64,000 bases of DNA, taken from UBA2336 sp964419145. GTDB taxonomy: Bacteria; Bacteroidota; Bacteroidia; Cytophagales; Cyclobacteriaceae. The position numbers and the translations under genes are program-made. The stretch covers positions 124,001 to 188,000 of the forward strand of contig CAYQOM010000005.1 of the NCBI GenBank assembly GCA_964419145.1, given 5' to 3'. Under the pieces are notes generated by a model. It ran no database searches. It was not told the DNA's origin and worked only from the letters and a program-made list of their open reading frames with translations. Every line of letters starts with the position of its first letter. Position 1 is the first letter of the stretch. Positions 52,357 to 60,989 of the stretch are shown here, piece after piece.

Positions 52357-52932
52357 TTAATCGGGTTCAACTACGAACAACACCTGATCGTATTCTACCG
52401 GTGAAGCGTTCTCCACATTTACTTTTACAAGGGTACCCGATACTTCCGATTCAATTTCGTTGAAGAGTTTCATTGCTTCAATGATGCAAAGGGTTTGACC
52501 TTTGGTCACTTTATCGCCAACTGAAACAAACGGAGGTTGATCGGGGTTTCCGGAGCGATAGAAGGTTCCGATCATAGGTGATTTAATGTCAACCGTTTTC
52601 TTTCCTGATGTTGCCTCTGCTGCCGGTGCAGCTTTTTGCTGAGGCGCTGCAGTTTGCGCTGCAGGTTGTGGTTGGGCGGTTTGTGCAACTGCCTGAACCG
52701 GTGCAGCCATTACGGGTGCTGCAGATTTTAATACTTTTTGATCTGGTTCACGTTTGATGTGAAGCTTCAGCTCACCGGTTTCAATGTTTACTTCGTTTAA
52801 TCCGGTTTTGGAAATGAAGTCGATAAGGTCTCTGATTTCTGAAGTTTTCATATTCGTAGGGTTGGCGGAACTTGCTGTCGGGGCAGGTCTGGTTCCGGTT
52901 TTGGGTGATTTAGATGTTTTGGTTTTGGCCAT
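52357..52932 (-). CDS. accB: acetyl-CoA carboxylase, biotin carboxyl carrier protein
   Basis: A 191-residue carrier. The C-terminal biotinyl domain (last 75 residues) has the biotin-accepting Lys in IIEAMKLFNEIES; the linker is Ala/Pro/Gln-rich as usual. The N-terminal 27 residues (Lys/Thr/Ser/Pro-rich) precede the normal family start MKTSEIRDLIDFI at 52851, which is an alternative start giving 164 aa. It lies 11 bp after efp. Confidence 0.93.
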   Translation of the reverse strand: MAKTKTSKSPKTGTRPAPTASSANPTNMKTSEIRDLIDFISKTGLNEVNIETGELKLHIKREPDQKVLKSAAPVMAAPVQAVAQTAQPQPAAQTAAPQQKAAPAAEATSGKKTVDIKSPMIGTFYRSGNPDQPPFVSVGDKVTKGQTLCIIEAMKLFNEIESEVSGTLVKVNVENASPVEYDQVLFVVEPD

Positions 52933-52943
52933 GATTCACAATA

Positions 52944-53507
52944 TTATTTTACCCGTTCAATATAAGCACCTGTTTTGGTATCAATTTTAACATTATCACC
53001 GGTGTTGATGAATAAAGGTACTCGTATTTCAACACCATTTTCAAGTGTAGCCGCTTTTAGTGTTCGGGTGGCTGTATCGCCTTGCAACCCCGGCTCGGTG
53101 TACTGAATTTCCATTACTACGTTAGGCGGAGCTTCGGCCGAAATAGGAGAAGTTCCGTTTTCGAAAACAATGAGTATGGTTACACCTTCTTTAATGTAGT
53201 TTACTGAATCGCCTAATAACGCTTTGTCCAGATAGATCTGATCAAAAGTTTGATTGTCCATACACACCAGGCTTTCACCTTCGGCATACAGGTATTGATA
53301 TTCTTTTGTTTCAACGCGAAGCAAGTCAACTTCATCACTCGGACGGAAACGGTTCTCAGCAATTTTTCCGTTTCGGATGTTTCTCATTTTTACCTGATAA
53401 AAAGCGCGCAGGTTTCCGGGTGTGCGGTGCTGAAGTTCTTCAACCTGAAGAATTTCACCGTTGTAGCGCACATAGTTTCCGCGGCTTAAATCTGAAATAG
53501 TTGCCAT
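52944..53507 (-). CDS. efp: elongation factor P
   Basis: EF-P rescues ribosomes stalled on proline runs. The 187-residue protein has the three-barrel layout; the modification loop in domain I reads HRTPGNLRAFY, with Arg at the tip rather than Lys, as in the arginine-rhamnosylated class or in unmodified types. The EarP/EarR enzymes are not in the window. C-terminal domain ends DNVKIDTKTGAYIERVK. Confidence 0.94.
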   Translation of the reverse strand: MATISDLSRGNYVRYNGEILQVEELQHRTPGNLRAFYQVKMRNIRNGKIAENRFRPSDEVDLLRVETKEYQYLYAEGESLVCMDNQTFDQIYLDKALLGDSVNYIKEGVTILIVFENGTSPISAEAPPNVVMEIQYTEPGLQGDTATRTLKAATLENGVEIRVPLFINTGDNVKIDTKTGAYIERVK

Positions 53508-53556
53508 AGCTTAAAGTAGTTCTAAAGTTATAAATCCTGTTTAATTCTGCTGATTA

Positions 53557-54555
53557 TTATTGAGCGTTGTATGCCCATTTTACATAAACGGCACCCCATG
53601 TAAAGCCACCTCCAAAGGCTGCCAATATCAGGTTGTCGCCTTTTTTGAGTTTCTTCTCATAATCCCACAACAACAAGGGAATGGTACCAGCCGTGGTGTT
53701 TCCGTACTTTTCAATATTCATCATTACTTTATCTTCGGTAACACCCATCCGGTTAGCCGTGGCATCGATAATGCGCTTGTTTGCCTGGTGTGGTACCAGC
53801 CAGGCTACATCTTCACTTTTCAGATTATTTTTTACCATGATCTGTGCCGATACATCCGCCATGTTGGTTACGGCAAACTTAAACACAGCCGAACCTTCCT
53901 GGAATACAAAATGCTGTCGGGCATCTACCGATTCGTGCGAAGCGGGAATGCGGCTTCCACCGGCTTTCATATGCAGGTAATTGGCTCCTGATCCATCACT
54001 CTTGTGGATGGAATCCATTACGCCTACTTCTTCGGTTGTTGGCTCAAGCAATACAGCGCCTGCGCCATCGCCAAAAATGATGCACGTGGTGCGATCCTGG
54101 TAGTTGATGATGGACGACATTTTGTCGCCACCAATTACTACCACTTTTTTATAGGCGCCCGATTCAACAAATTTGGCACCTGTGGTGAGGGCATAAATAA
54201 AACCTGAACAGGCCGCACTAATGTCGTAGCTGAAGGCGTTAGTTGCACCGATCTGATCAGCCACCAGGTTTGCCGTTGCCGGAAAAGGCATATCCGGGGT
54301 AACCGTAGCAAAAATGATCAGGTCAATTTCTTTCGGATCGGTTTTGGTTTTGCGCAGCAACTCTTCCACGGCCTTTGTGCCCATGTACGATGTGCCGAGT
54401 CCTTCACCTTTAAGGATTCTTCGTTCTTTAATTCCTGTTCGTGAGGTGATCCATTCATCGTTGGTGTCCACCATGGTTTCCAACTCGTGATTGGTGAGAA
54501 TGTAGTCGGGAACATAACCGCCTACGCCAGTAATGGCTGCCCGGATTTTTGTCAT
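53557..54555 (-). CDS. fabH: beta-ketoacyl-ACP synthase III
   Basis: FabH condenses acetyl-CoA with malonyl-ACP to start fatty acid synthesis. The catalytic triad is visible: Cys in ISAACSGFIYAL, His in LVPHQANKRI and Asn in KYGNTTAGTIP. The ATG at 54555 (MTKIRAAITGVGGYVPD, 332 aa) fits the family; the open frame extends a further 60 bp upstream without support. plsX, which usually lies between rpmF and fabH, is absent. Confidence 0.95.
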   Translation of the reverse strand: MTKIRAAITGVGGYVPDYILTNHELETMVDTNDEWITSRTGIKERRILKGEGLGTSYMGTKAVEELLRKTKTDPKEIDLIIFATVTPDMPFPATANLVADQIGATNAFSYDISAACSGFIYALTTGAKFVESGAYKKVVVIGGDKMSSIINYQDRTTCIIFGDGAGAVLLEPTTEEVGVMDSIHKSDGSGANYLHMKAGGSRIPASHESVDARQHFVFQEGSAVFKFAVTNMADVSAQIMVKNNLKSEDVAWLVPHQANKRIIDATANRMGVTEDKVMMNIEKYGNTTAGTIPLLLWDYEKKLKKGDNLILAAFGGGFTWGAVYVKWAYNAQ

Positions 54556-54697
54556 GAGCGTTTCAGATAGGGTATAAAATACAAAACCTGTAAAAAGAAA
54601 AAGCCCGACTTGCATCGAGCGTTTTGTAACGTGTTAAGCATCAGGCGCTTCGATAAACCGTAAAACGGTTGTTCCGATTGGCCGTGATGGAGACGCA

Positions 54698-54889
54698 TTA
54701 AGCCAGCACTTCTTTTTCCATGACCACCTTACCGTTATAGTAAAGTTTGCCTTCGTGCCAAAATGCACGGTGCGGCAAATGGTGTTCACCTGTTGTAGGG
54801 CATACTACCAGTTCTTTCGCTGTTGCCTTGTAATGCGTTCTTCTTTTATCTCTTCGCGTTTTCGAGGTTTTTCGTTTCGGATTCGGCAT
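54698..54889 (-). CDS. rpmF: 50S ribosomal protein L32
   Basis: A 63-residue L32: MPNPKRKTSKTRRDKRRTHY start, then VVCPTTGEHHLPHRAFW. Only one Cys (residue 30) of the zinc-binding C...C form remains, so this is the zinc-independent (C-minus) type. It overlaps nothing and lies 2 bp after DUF177, the classic DUF177-rpmF pair. Confidence 0.94.
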   Translation of the reverse strand: MPNPKRKTSKTRRDKRRTHYKATAKELVVCPTTGEHHLPHRAFWHEGKLYYNGKVVMEKEVLA

Positions 54890-54891
54890 AA

Positions 54892-55419
54892 CTATTTGTT
54901 TTTATTCAAGTTCTTTAATTTTTCCCACCGGGGGTCTGTTTCTTCATTGCTGGGTTCTTCCGTTTCAGAGGTGTAGATAATTCTGCCCTCTTCATCACCT
55001 TCTTCTTCGTCCTCCTCACTCGCAAAGCGCGGATGAAGCTTCTTCATCGGAATCGCCAGGCTAATAAACTCGTACATGTACTGCCCGAGTTCCAGGCTCA
55101 CTGTATTGAAGTCGATGATTACAATTTCATCGGTAACTTCAGCAACCTCGTGACCAAACTTGAAGATCATCCGCTTATCAATTGAGATGGGATAGTCGAA
55201 TTCTTCCAAACTTCTGTCACAAACCAATTTTACCGTTCCGTTCAGGTCAAAATGTGCCTCAATGAAGGTTTCGCGCTTATCCAAGGCAATTTTGGCCTTA
55301 AAATCACCAGCCGACACCAGGTCAGCTCCGTACCGGCTAAAAAACTCATCACCGAATTCATACTCAAAATGGTGAATGTTGTTGCTTAACCCTTGAATAT
55401 TAACACGATACGCCTCCAA
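54892..55419 (-). CDS. DUF177 (YceD) family protein
   Basis: A 175-residue protein with the DUF177 core (CDRSLEEFDYPI in place of the usual CxxCLxxF) and an acidic tail (ASEEDEEEGDEEGR). In bacteria and plants it supports 23S rRNA accumulation. It is first in the run DUF177-rpmF-fabH-efp-accB-accC; a -7 box (55461-55454) stands 35 bp upstream. Confidence 0.88.
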   Translation of the reverse strand: MEAYRVNIQGLSNNIHHFEYEFGDEFFSRYGADLVSAGDFKAKIALDKRETFIEAHFDLNGTVKLVCDRSLEEFDYPISIDKRMIFKFGHEVAEVTDEIVIIDFNTVSLELGQYMYEFISLAIPMKKLHPRFASEEDEEEGDEEGRIIYTSETEEPSNEETDPRWEKLKNLNKNK

Positions 55420-55453
55420 AGAACAAGCCCTTACGGGTTTTAAAATTGGTCGG

Positions 55454-55461
55454 CAAATTTA
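55454..55461 (-). promoter_or_regulatory. -7 promoter box of DUF177-rpmF run
   Basis: On the minus strand this reads TAAATTTG, an exact TAnnTTTG match, about 35 bp before the DUF177 start. No clear -33 TTTG. Confidence 0.45.
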
Positions 55462-55510
55462 GGAGAATTAATCAGAATATAAAAGAAAGGGCATTTTTGG
55501 GTGATTTTGC

Positions 55511-55897
55511 CTACAGCAGCTGGCTAATAGCCATTGCCTTAAACTCCTCCCGGCTTTTCTTGCCGTAATGTTCAACAAAGTAGTCGATAACGTTTTTACG
55601 GAAGCCTAACTTAATAGCCACATTTTTACAGAACAGGATTTCGCTATCGAAAATATTGTGGTCGGCAAATACAAGCTCGATTATGGCATACAGGTAATCG
55701 AACTTCTGGTCATGTGAAAGTGCGCCAAGCGATTCAATGGGCTCCGGGTTTCTGATCAAGGCAGTAACGGATTCTTCGGGAAAGTTTTTGTCTTTGGCAA
55801 TCCTGAATATCATGTCACGCTCGGCACGCGCAAAATGCTTATCTGCTTCAGCAAGCTGAATTAAAATATTGATGAGCTTTTTGGTTACAATATCCAT
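55511..55897 (-). CDS. TerB-like protein
   Basis: A 128-residue all-helical protein with the TerB/DjlA-like acidic helix pattern (LAEADKHFARAERDMIFRIAKD; ELVFADHNIFDSEILFCKNVA), which in relatives binds metals. Function unknown; it does not imply tellurite resistance. Single gene between pdxA and DUF177 with a -7 box TATCTTTG at 55924-55917. Confidence 0.78.
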   Translation of the reverse strand: MDIVTKKLINILIQLAEADKHFARAERDMIFRIAKDKNFPEESVTALIRNPEPIESLGALSHDQKFDYLYAIIELVFADHNIFDSEILFCKNVAIKLGFRKNVIDYFVEHYGKKSREEFKAMAISQLL

Positions 55898-55916
55898 AGG
55901 TCTTTCGAGGGACAGC

Positions 55917-55924
55917 CAAAGATA
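55917..55924 (-). promoter_or_regulatory. -7 promoter box of TerB-like gene
   Basis: On the minus strand: TATCTTTG, an exact TAnnTTTG match, 19 bp before the ATG at 55897. The -33 region is not clear. Confidence 0.4.
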
Positions 55925-55991
55925 GAAAATTAATGATCTTTACAGGTTATGAATCAGTCGCATCACGTAAAAAATCATTACACGTGGTCTT

Positions 55992-57008
55992 TTACGCTTT
56001 AATCAATTCTCTGCGTGCTTCCACAATATCAACCGCGGTATAAAGTGATTGACGTAATGAACCTTCTTGCGCTAAATTTTTTCCTGCAATGGAATAACCT
56101 GTTCCATGATCAGGAGATGTTCGTACTACGGAGAGACCCGCTGTAAAATTCACACCGGTTTCAAAGGCTAAGAGCTTAAACGGAACCAATCCCTGATCGT
56201 GATACATGGCCAGGATGGCATCGTACTTGGCGTAATTTCCGGAAGCAAAAAAGCCATCGGCAGGGAAAGGCCCTGAAACAAGTTTCCCTTTGTTTTTCCA
56301 ATCCTGTATTACCGGTTTAATGAGTTGATCGTCTTCTGTTCCGATTACACCACCATCACCGGCATGGGGGTTTAGACCGAGTACAGCAATTTTTGGCTTG
56401 GAGATTCCAAAGTCTTTTCGAAGACTTTGTTCCAGCACGTGTAGTTTCTTATTCAACAACTCAGTGGTGATTGTGCCGGCAATATCTTTTACAGCAATGT
56501 GCTCCGTTACAAGCCCAACCCGTAGCTTTTCGCTTACCATCATCATTACAAAATCTTTCGTACTAAATGCGTTAGCGAGGTATTCTGTATGTCCGCGATA
56601 CGGAAATTCTTCACTTGCAATCGTGTTTTTATCTATCGGAGCAGTGACCAGCGCATCCAACATATCTTCTTTTAAATCCTGGGTGGCTTGTTTCAACGCC
56701 AGCCACGCAGCTTTGCCTGTTTCTTTGGAAGGTTTGCCCGGGTTTATTTCAATTACATCTTCCCAGCAGTTTACTACGTTGATGGTTTTAGGGATGTATT
56801 GCCCACGTGTTTTGGCATGGCCGTAGTTGAATTCTTCCAGGTTCAATTGTTTTTTATAAAATGATAACGCACGGGTTGAGCCGTAAATCACCGGGGTAAT
56901 CAGGTTTAATAAGCGGTTGTCCTGTAGTGCCTTCATCACAACTTCAGGCCCAACGCCATTCAGGTCGCCAAGTGTAATGCCTATACGTGGTTTCTGCTGC
57001 TGACTCAT
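55992..57008 (-). CDS. pdxA: 4-hydroxythreonine-4-phosphate dehydrogenase
   Basis: PdxA oxidises 4-phosphohydroxythreonine in pyridoxal phosphate synthesis. The 338-residue protein shows GITLGDLNGVGPEV, the metal-binding His regions YRGHTEYLA and MYHDQGLVPFKLL, GLNPHAGDGGVIG, and the C-terminal VRTSPDHGTGYSIAGK. It diverges from rsmA; the two starts are about 100 bp apart. Confidence 0.94.
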   Translation of the reverse strand: MSQQQKPRIGITLGDLNGVGPEVVMKALQDNRLLNLITPVIYGSTRALSFYKKQLNLEEFNYGHAKTRGQYIPKTINVVNCWEDVIEINPGKPSKETGKAAWLALKQATQDLKEDMLDALVTAPIDKNTIASEEFPYRGHTEYLANAFSTKDFVMMMVSEKLRVGLVTEHIAVKDIAGTITTELLNKKLHVLEQSLRKDFGISKPKIAVLGLNPHAGDGGVIGTEDDQLIKPVIQDWKNKGKLVSGPFPADGFFASGNYAKYDAILAMYHDQGLVPFKLLAFETGVNFTAGLSVVRTSPDHGTGYSIAGKNLAQEGSLRQSLYTAVDIVEARRELIKA

Positions 57009-57105
57009 ACGTAAAAATTAATTGGCTATTTACTTAAAAATATGGTGGGTTACAATGTTGGTGGTTGTCGGTTAAAACCTCAACACGACTTTGTACTTTT
57101 ACAGG

Positions 57106-57942
57106 ATGCGCATGAAACAAACCGATCGTGTACGGCCGAAGAAATCTTTAGGGCAGCATTTTCTTCACGATAAGCATATCGCAGAAAAAATTGTTCAAGG
57201 TTTAATCGCCCCGGATGGTAAAGAACAAGTGTTGGAAATTGGCCCCGGCATGGGCGTGCTTACGCAGTTTTTAGTTCAACGTAATGATGTTGCCTTAACG
57301 GTTGTGGAGATTGATCGCGATTCAGTGGCTTACCTTGAAAAGCATTATCCGGGGTTGCCCATTATTTCAGGCGACTTTCTGGAGTTAGACTTGAACCAAC
57401 AATTTCCAGGTAAATATTCCATTATCGGAAATTTTCCTTACAACATCTCTTCACAGATTTTTTTTAAAGTGCTTGAAAACAAAGACCGTGTGTGGCAGGT
57501 GGTAGGCATGGTGCAAAAGGAAGTAGCCGATCGGATTGCCGCACCACATGGAAATAAGACGTATGGGATTTTAAGTGTGCTGCTGCAGGCATTTTATACA
57601 ATTCATTATCTGTTCAAAGTTCCTCCCGGAGTGTTTAATCCTCCGCCCAAAGTAATGTCGGCAGTTATCAGGCTTGAACGCAATGCACGAGAGGCTTTAC
57701 CCTGCGATGAAGCATTGTTTTTTAAAGTGGTGAAACAAGGCTTCAATAACAGACGGAAAACCTTGCGTAACGCCTTAAAAAATCTAATTTTGCCCGCCTT
57801 TGCGCACATTCATCCAGATGCATTACAGGATTTTTTAAAGCTGTCGATTCTGGATAAGCGAGCTGAGCAATTGTCGGTTGAGGAATTTATAAGTCTGACC
57901 CAGTTAATTGAGAAGACCAGTGGAGCAGCAAATACAATTTGA
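57106..57942 (+). CDS. rsmA: 16S rRNA (adenine1518/1519-N6)-dimethyltransferase
   Basis: RsmA (KsgA) dimethylates two adjacent adenines near the 3' end of 16S rRNA. Visible: KKSLGQHFLHDKHIAEKIV, SAM motif LEIGPGMGVLTQFL, catalytic IGNFPYNISSQIFFK. The start is ATG 57106 or 57112 (about 276-278 aa); the TTG at 57091 is less likely. Its end overlaps mgtE by 23 bp. Pairing with pdxA on opposite strands recalls the pdxA-ksgA operon of proteobacteria. Confidence 0.94.
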   Translation: MRMKQTDRVRPKKSLGQHFLHDKHIAEKIVQGLIAPDGKEQVLEIGPGMGVLTQFLVQRNDVALTVVEIDRDSVAYLEKHYPGLPIISGDFLELDLNQQFPGKYSIIGNFPYNISSQIFFKVLENKDRVWQVVGMVQKEVADRIAAPHGNKTYGILSVLLQAFYTIHYLFKVPPGVFNPPPKVMSAVIRLERNAREALPCDEALFFKVVKQGFNNRRKTLRNALKNLILPAFAHIHPDALQDFLKLSILDKRAEQLSVEEFISLTQLIEKTSGAANTI

Positions 57943-59275
57943 GCTTACCAAAGAGTTTGTTGATCGTTTTCAACAGGCGTTGGATGAACGCGACCAGGCA
58001 TTTATACTGGAAAGCCTGCAGGGTGTAAAAGCGGCTGATATTTCTGCGCTTCTATATGAATTCAATTCTGAAGAATCCAAATATGTTCTTGATCAATTGC
58101 CATTGGAAGTGCAGGCAGAGATCATCAATGACCTGGATACGGATACCCGTGTTAAATACCTGAAAGTTTACCAGGTATATGAAATTATTCCGATTGTTGA
58201 TGCACTGCATTCGGATGATGTTGCTGATATTTTAAATGAGTTGCCTGTTAAAGAACGGGAAGAAGTTCTATCCGGACTGAACCATGAGCTGCGCACGCAG
58301 GTAACAGAACTGCTGCGTTATGAAGAAAATGTTGCCGGTGGTTTGATGGCAAAAGAACTCATCAAAGTACGTGATCACTGGACAGTGGTGCAATGTATTG
58401 ATGAGATCAGGAAGCAAGCTGAAAATGTAGACAAGTTTTATGCAGTTTATGTGGTGAACGATCGGGATGTATTGGCGGGGCGCGTGTCGCTTAAGGACCT
58501 GGTGCTTTCGGATGCGCGTAAAGTTGTGTCCGATATATGTGAGCGCGATATCACTTCGGTTGAAACTTATTTGTCTGACTTGGAAGTAGCCGACATCATG
58601 CGGAAGTACGACCTTGAATCTGTTCCTGTTGTAAATGTTCAAGGACAATTGGTGGGAAGAATTACCATTGATGATGTGGTTGACGTAATTACGGAACAGG
58701 CAGAAGAGGATCGTCAACTCATGTCGGGTATTAGTGAAGATGTAGAGGAAGATGATAGTGTATGGCGCAATACCCGTGCACGTTTGCCGTGGCTTCTTAT
58801 TGGAATTGTTGGAGGTTTGATGAACGCCAAATTTATGGGACTCTTCGAAGCCGAGTTGAGTCGAATAACGGCCATTGCTTTTTTTATTCCGCTTATTCAG
58901 GCGACTGGTGGTAATGTAGGCATTCAATCATCCTCATTGATCGTGCAAAGTCTGGCTAATCCCGGTTTTGTGTATGATGGACTGTGGACGCGCCTTGCAA
59001 AAGTATTTTTAGTTGCGTTGCTTAGCGGAATATCATTGGCCTTGCTTGTTTATGGAGCCAATGTGTTAATCTTTAGCGAGCAAAAGCTTTCGATAATTGT
59101 TTCGGTGGCGTTGTTGAGTGTGGTTGTATTTGCTTCATTTGTCGGAACGATCACACCTTTGATATTGAATCGTTTCGGGTTCAACCCTGCACTGGCTTCA
59201 GGTCCCTTTATCACCACCACCAATGATCTGTTGGGGCTAACCGTTTATTTTTTCACCGTTCATTTAATGCTTTAA
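57920..59275 (+). CDS. mgtE: magnesium transporter MgtE
   Basis: A 451-residue Mg2+ channel: N domain (about 1-130; LPLEVQAEIINDLD, helical repeats), two CBS domains (about 135-260), a plug helix and five transmembrane helices from about residue 285. The membrane motif IQATGGNVGIQSSSLIVQ and the metal-site segment near the C-terminus (SGPFITTTNDLLGLTVYF) are typical. Cytoplasmic Mg2+ gates it through the N/CBS domains. The start is GTG 57920 within rsmA; coupling of the two is likely. Confidence 0.92.
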   Translation: MEQQIQFELTKEFVDRFQQALDERDQAFILESLQGVKAADISALLYEFNSEESKYVLDQLPLEVQAEIINDLDTDTRVKYLKVYQVYEIIPIVDALHSDDVADILNELPVKEREEVLSGLNHELRTQVTELLRYEENVAGGLMAKELIKVRDHWTVVQCIDEIRKQAENVDKFYAVYVVNDRDVLAGRVSLKDLVLSDARKVVSDICERDITSVETYLSDLEVADIMRKYDLESVPVVNVQGQLVGRITIDDVVDVITEQAEEDRQLMSGISEDVEEDDSVWRNTRARLPWLLIGIVGGLMNAKFMGLFEAELSRITAIAFFIPLIQATGGNVGIQSSSLIVQSLANPGFVYDGLWTRLAKVFLVALLSGISLALLVYGANVLIFSEQKLSIIVSVALLSVVVFASFVGTITPLILNRFGFNPALASGPFITTTNDLLGLTVYFFTVHLML

Positions 59276-59553
59276 CCGGCATAAAGTCCCTTTTCAGGAT
59301 GTAAGTTTTACAGATGGTTATAGGCCATCATTGAAACTATTGACCAGTAAAGTGAATAAATACGAGCAGAAATCAGGGTTAACACAAGGGATGTGTGCAT
59401 AATCATGGACTTTGGTTTTTGGTTTGCTATCAGCCTACAGATGTAATAATTTAAACTTCCGTTAAATCATCTGGTATCAAAGGCATGAAAAAAACGTGTA
59501 ATTTTGATGCTTCTTAATTTTTTACATCTTGCACATTCAGTAGTGTTTTTCGA
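59276..59553. other. intergenic region with weak small ORF and -7 box
   Basis: No clear gene in 278 bp. A -7-like TAATTTTG at 59499-59506 precedes the pentapeptide gene. On the minus strand, 59406-59308 encodes a 32-residue hydrophobic peptide (starts MIMHTSLVLTLISARIY) of uncertain reality. Confidence 0.5.
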
Positions 59554-60399
59554 ATGAGTTTTTTAAAGAACCGGTTAAAGCGATTAAGTGAGACATTCAA
59601 TAGTGTTATTGAAAAACCGTTGCTCACGTCTACCATCGTATTGGTTGTAATTGCTACGCTGGTTATTGGGTTAAGTTTACGCTATTACATCAACGATTTT
59701 GATAACTTCTGGGCACAGGTATTAGCCGAGGCTCACGGCATGATTTTCGACATCGCGGTAATCGGTATTCTTATTTTTTGGTTAAATCAAAACGGTCAAA
59801 TCCGTCAACGCATTCGATTCTACCGCGATGAAATTGATGATTTTCGTTTGTGGGAATCTGAAGAAGCGGCCTTTCGTACAGTGGGTAATATCAAGCGACT
59901 TAACCGCCATCAGATTTATGAAATCAACCTGGTAAACTGTTTTCTGGCCCGTACAAACCTAAACTACGTTAACCTGTCGGGTTCTAATCTCAACTCAGCT
60001 AACATTTCTCAATCCTCATTAATTGAAGCAAACCTTGAGAATACGCGTTTAAATCAAACCAATTTTGAAAACTCTAACCTCAATCAGGCCAACCTTGGTG
60101 GTGCTTATGCCAGTGGGGCTAATTTTAAAGATGCCTTTTTAATTAAAGCTCAATTTGAGAATGCTTTTTTGATCAAGGCAAATTTTAATAACGCATACCT
60201 GATGGAGGCGAACTTGCAAAATAGCTACCTGATGGGTGCCGACCTGGAGAATGCAAGTTTATATAAAGCTGATTTACGGGGAGCAAAAGGACTTACTATT
60301 GAGCAGCTTGCAAAAGCAAAAACCTTGTACCTGGCCCGTTTTGATGATGATTTGTTTTCGGAAATCCAAACCGCGCTGCCCGAGCTGGTTGGTTCCTGA
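59554..60399 (+). CDS. membrane protein with pentapeptide repeats
   Basis: A 281-residue protein. Residues 1-22 are basic and amphipathic; transmembrane helices lie at about 24-44 and 60-79; then a charged linker; residues about 130-245 are pentapeptide repeats of the A(D/N)LxX form (ANLENTRLNQ, ANLGGAYASG, ANLQNSYLMG, ADLENASLYK, ADLRGAKGL), forming a right-handed quadrilateral helix in the cytoplasm. The C-terminal 35 residues are mixed. Role unknown; similar proteins in other phyla include gyrase-protecting and membrane sensor types. Confidence 0.85.
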   Translation: MSFLKNRLKRLSETFNSVIEKPLLTSTIVLVVIATLVIGLSLRYYINDFDNFWAQVLAEAHGMIFDIAVIGILIFWLNQNGQIRQRIRFYRDEIDDFRLWESEEAAFRTVGNIKRLNRHQIYEINLVNCFLARTNLNYVNLSGSNLNSANISQSSLIEANLENTRLNQTNFENSNLNQANLGGAYASGANFKDAFLIKAQFENAFLIKANFNNAYLMEANLQNSYLMGADLENASLYKADLRGAKGLTIEQLAKAKTLYLARFDDDLFSEIQTALPELVGS

Positions 60400-60401
60400 T
60401 T

Positions 60402-60432
60402 TTTGTACAAATGATTTAAAGCATTACCTTTG
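60402..60432 (+). promoter_or_regulatory. promoter upstream of greA leader hairpin
   Basis: TTTG (60402-60405), 19-bp spacer, TACCTTTG (60425-60432): a perfect consensus. It starts directly after the pentapeptide gene, and the transcript would begin near 60436, ten bases before the hairpin. Confidence 0.7.
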
Positions 60433-60445
60433 TAGCGATAACTGA

Positions 60446-60480
60446 CAACGGTCTCCTTCCGGAGGCCGTTGTTTCTTTTT
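60446..60480 (+). terminator. terminator-like hairpin in greA leader
   Basis: CAACGGTCTCC pairs with GGAGGCCGTTG (one G-U) around TTCC and is followed by TTTCTTTTTT. It has the form of an intrinsic terminator and lies between the promoter at 60402-60432 and the greA ATG at 60511. It may end the pentapeptide transcript, attenuate greA, or both. Confidence 0.75.
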
Positions 60481-60510
60481 TATTGCTTGTCGTATTTTGA
60501 TGTTAGTGTT

Positions 60511-60987
60511 ATGAGTAAAAAAATTTCTTACTACACCCGCGAAGGTCTTGATAAACTCAGGAATGAGTTAACTGAATTGAAGTCTAAAGGACGTCAGGAA
60601 ATTGCGCGCCAGATTGCTGAAGCACGTGATAAGGGTGACTTGAGTGAAAACGCTGAATACGATGCAGCTAAAGATGCGCAGGGTCACCTGGAAGCAAAAA
60701 TTGCGCAGTTGGAAGATTTACTGGCCAACGCACGTTTATTGGATGAAGCCAATGTGGATACTTCCAAAGTTTCCATCTTGTCGAAAGTAACAATCAAGAA
60801 TAAAAAGAACGGTGCTTCTTTTACGTATACGCTCGTGTCAGAAGAAGAAGCTGATTTAAAGGCCGGAAAAATTTCAACCATGTCACCGATTGGAAAGGGA
60901 CTATTAGGAAAGAAGAAAGGGGAGATGGCGTTGATTAAAACACCCGCTGGTGAAGTTGAATTTGAGATCACTAACATTGCTGTATAA
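60511..60987 (+). CDS. greA: transcription elongation factor GreA
   Basis: GreA rescues backtracked RNA polymerase by stimulating transcript cleavage. The 158-residue protein has the N-terminal coiled coil with the acidic tip LSENAEYDAAKD (Asp/Glu needed for cleavage) and the C-terminal domain MSPIGKGLLGKKKGE. The ATG at 60511 matches the family; the open frame extends further upstream through the hairpin. HIT gene follows by 2 bp. Confidence 0.95.
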   Translation: MSKKISYYTREGLDKLRNELTELKSKGRQEIARQIAEARDKGDLSENAEYDAAKDAQGHLEAKIAQLEDLLANARLLDEANVDTSKVSILSKVTIKNKKNGASFTYTLVSEEEADLKAGKISTMSPIGKGLLGKKKGEMALIKTPAGEVEFEITNIAV

Positions 60988-60989
60988 AC

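Noticed and set aside
54556..54697. Remnant of plsX between rpmF and fabH
   Set aside because: Only 142 bp with a small stem (AACCGT/ACGGTT at 54656-54670); no frame resembles PlsX.
55511..55897. Tellurite resistance gene
   Set aside because: Only a lone TerB-like fold; no ter operon.
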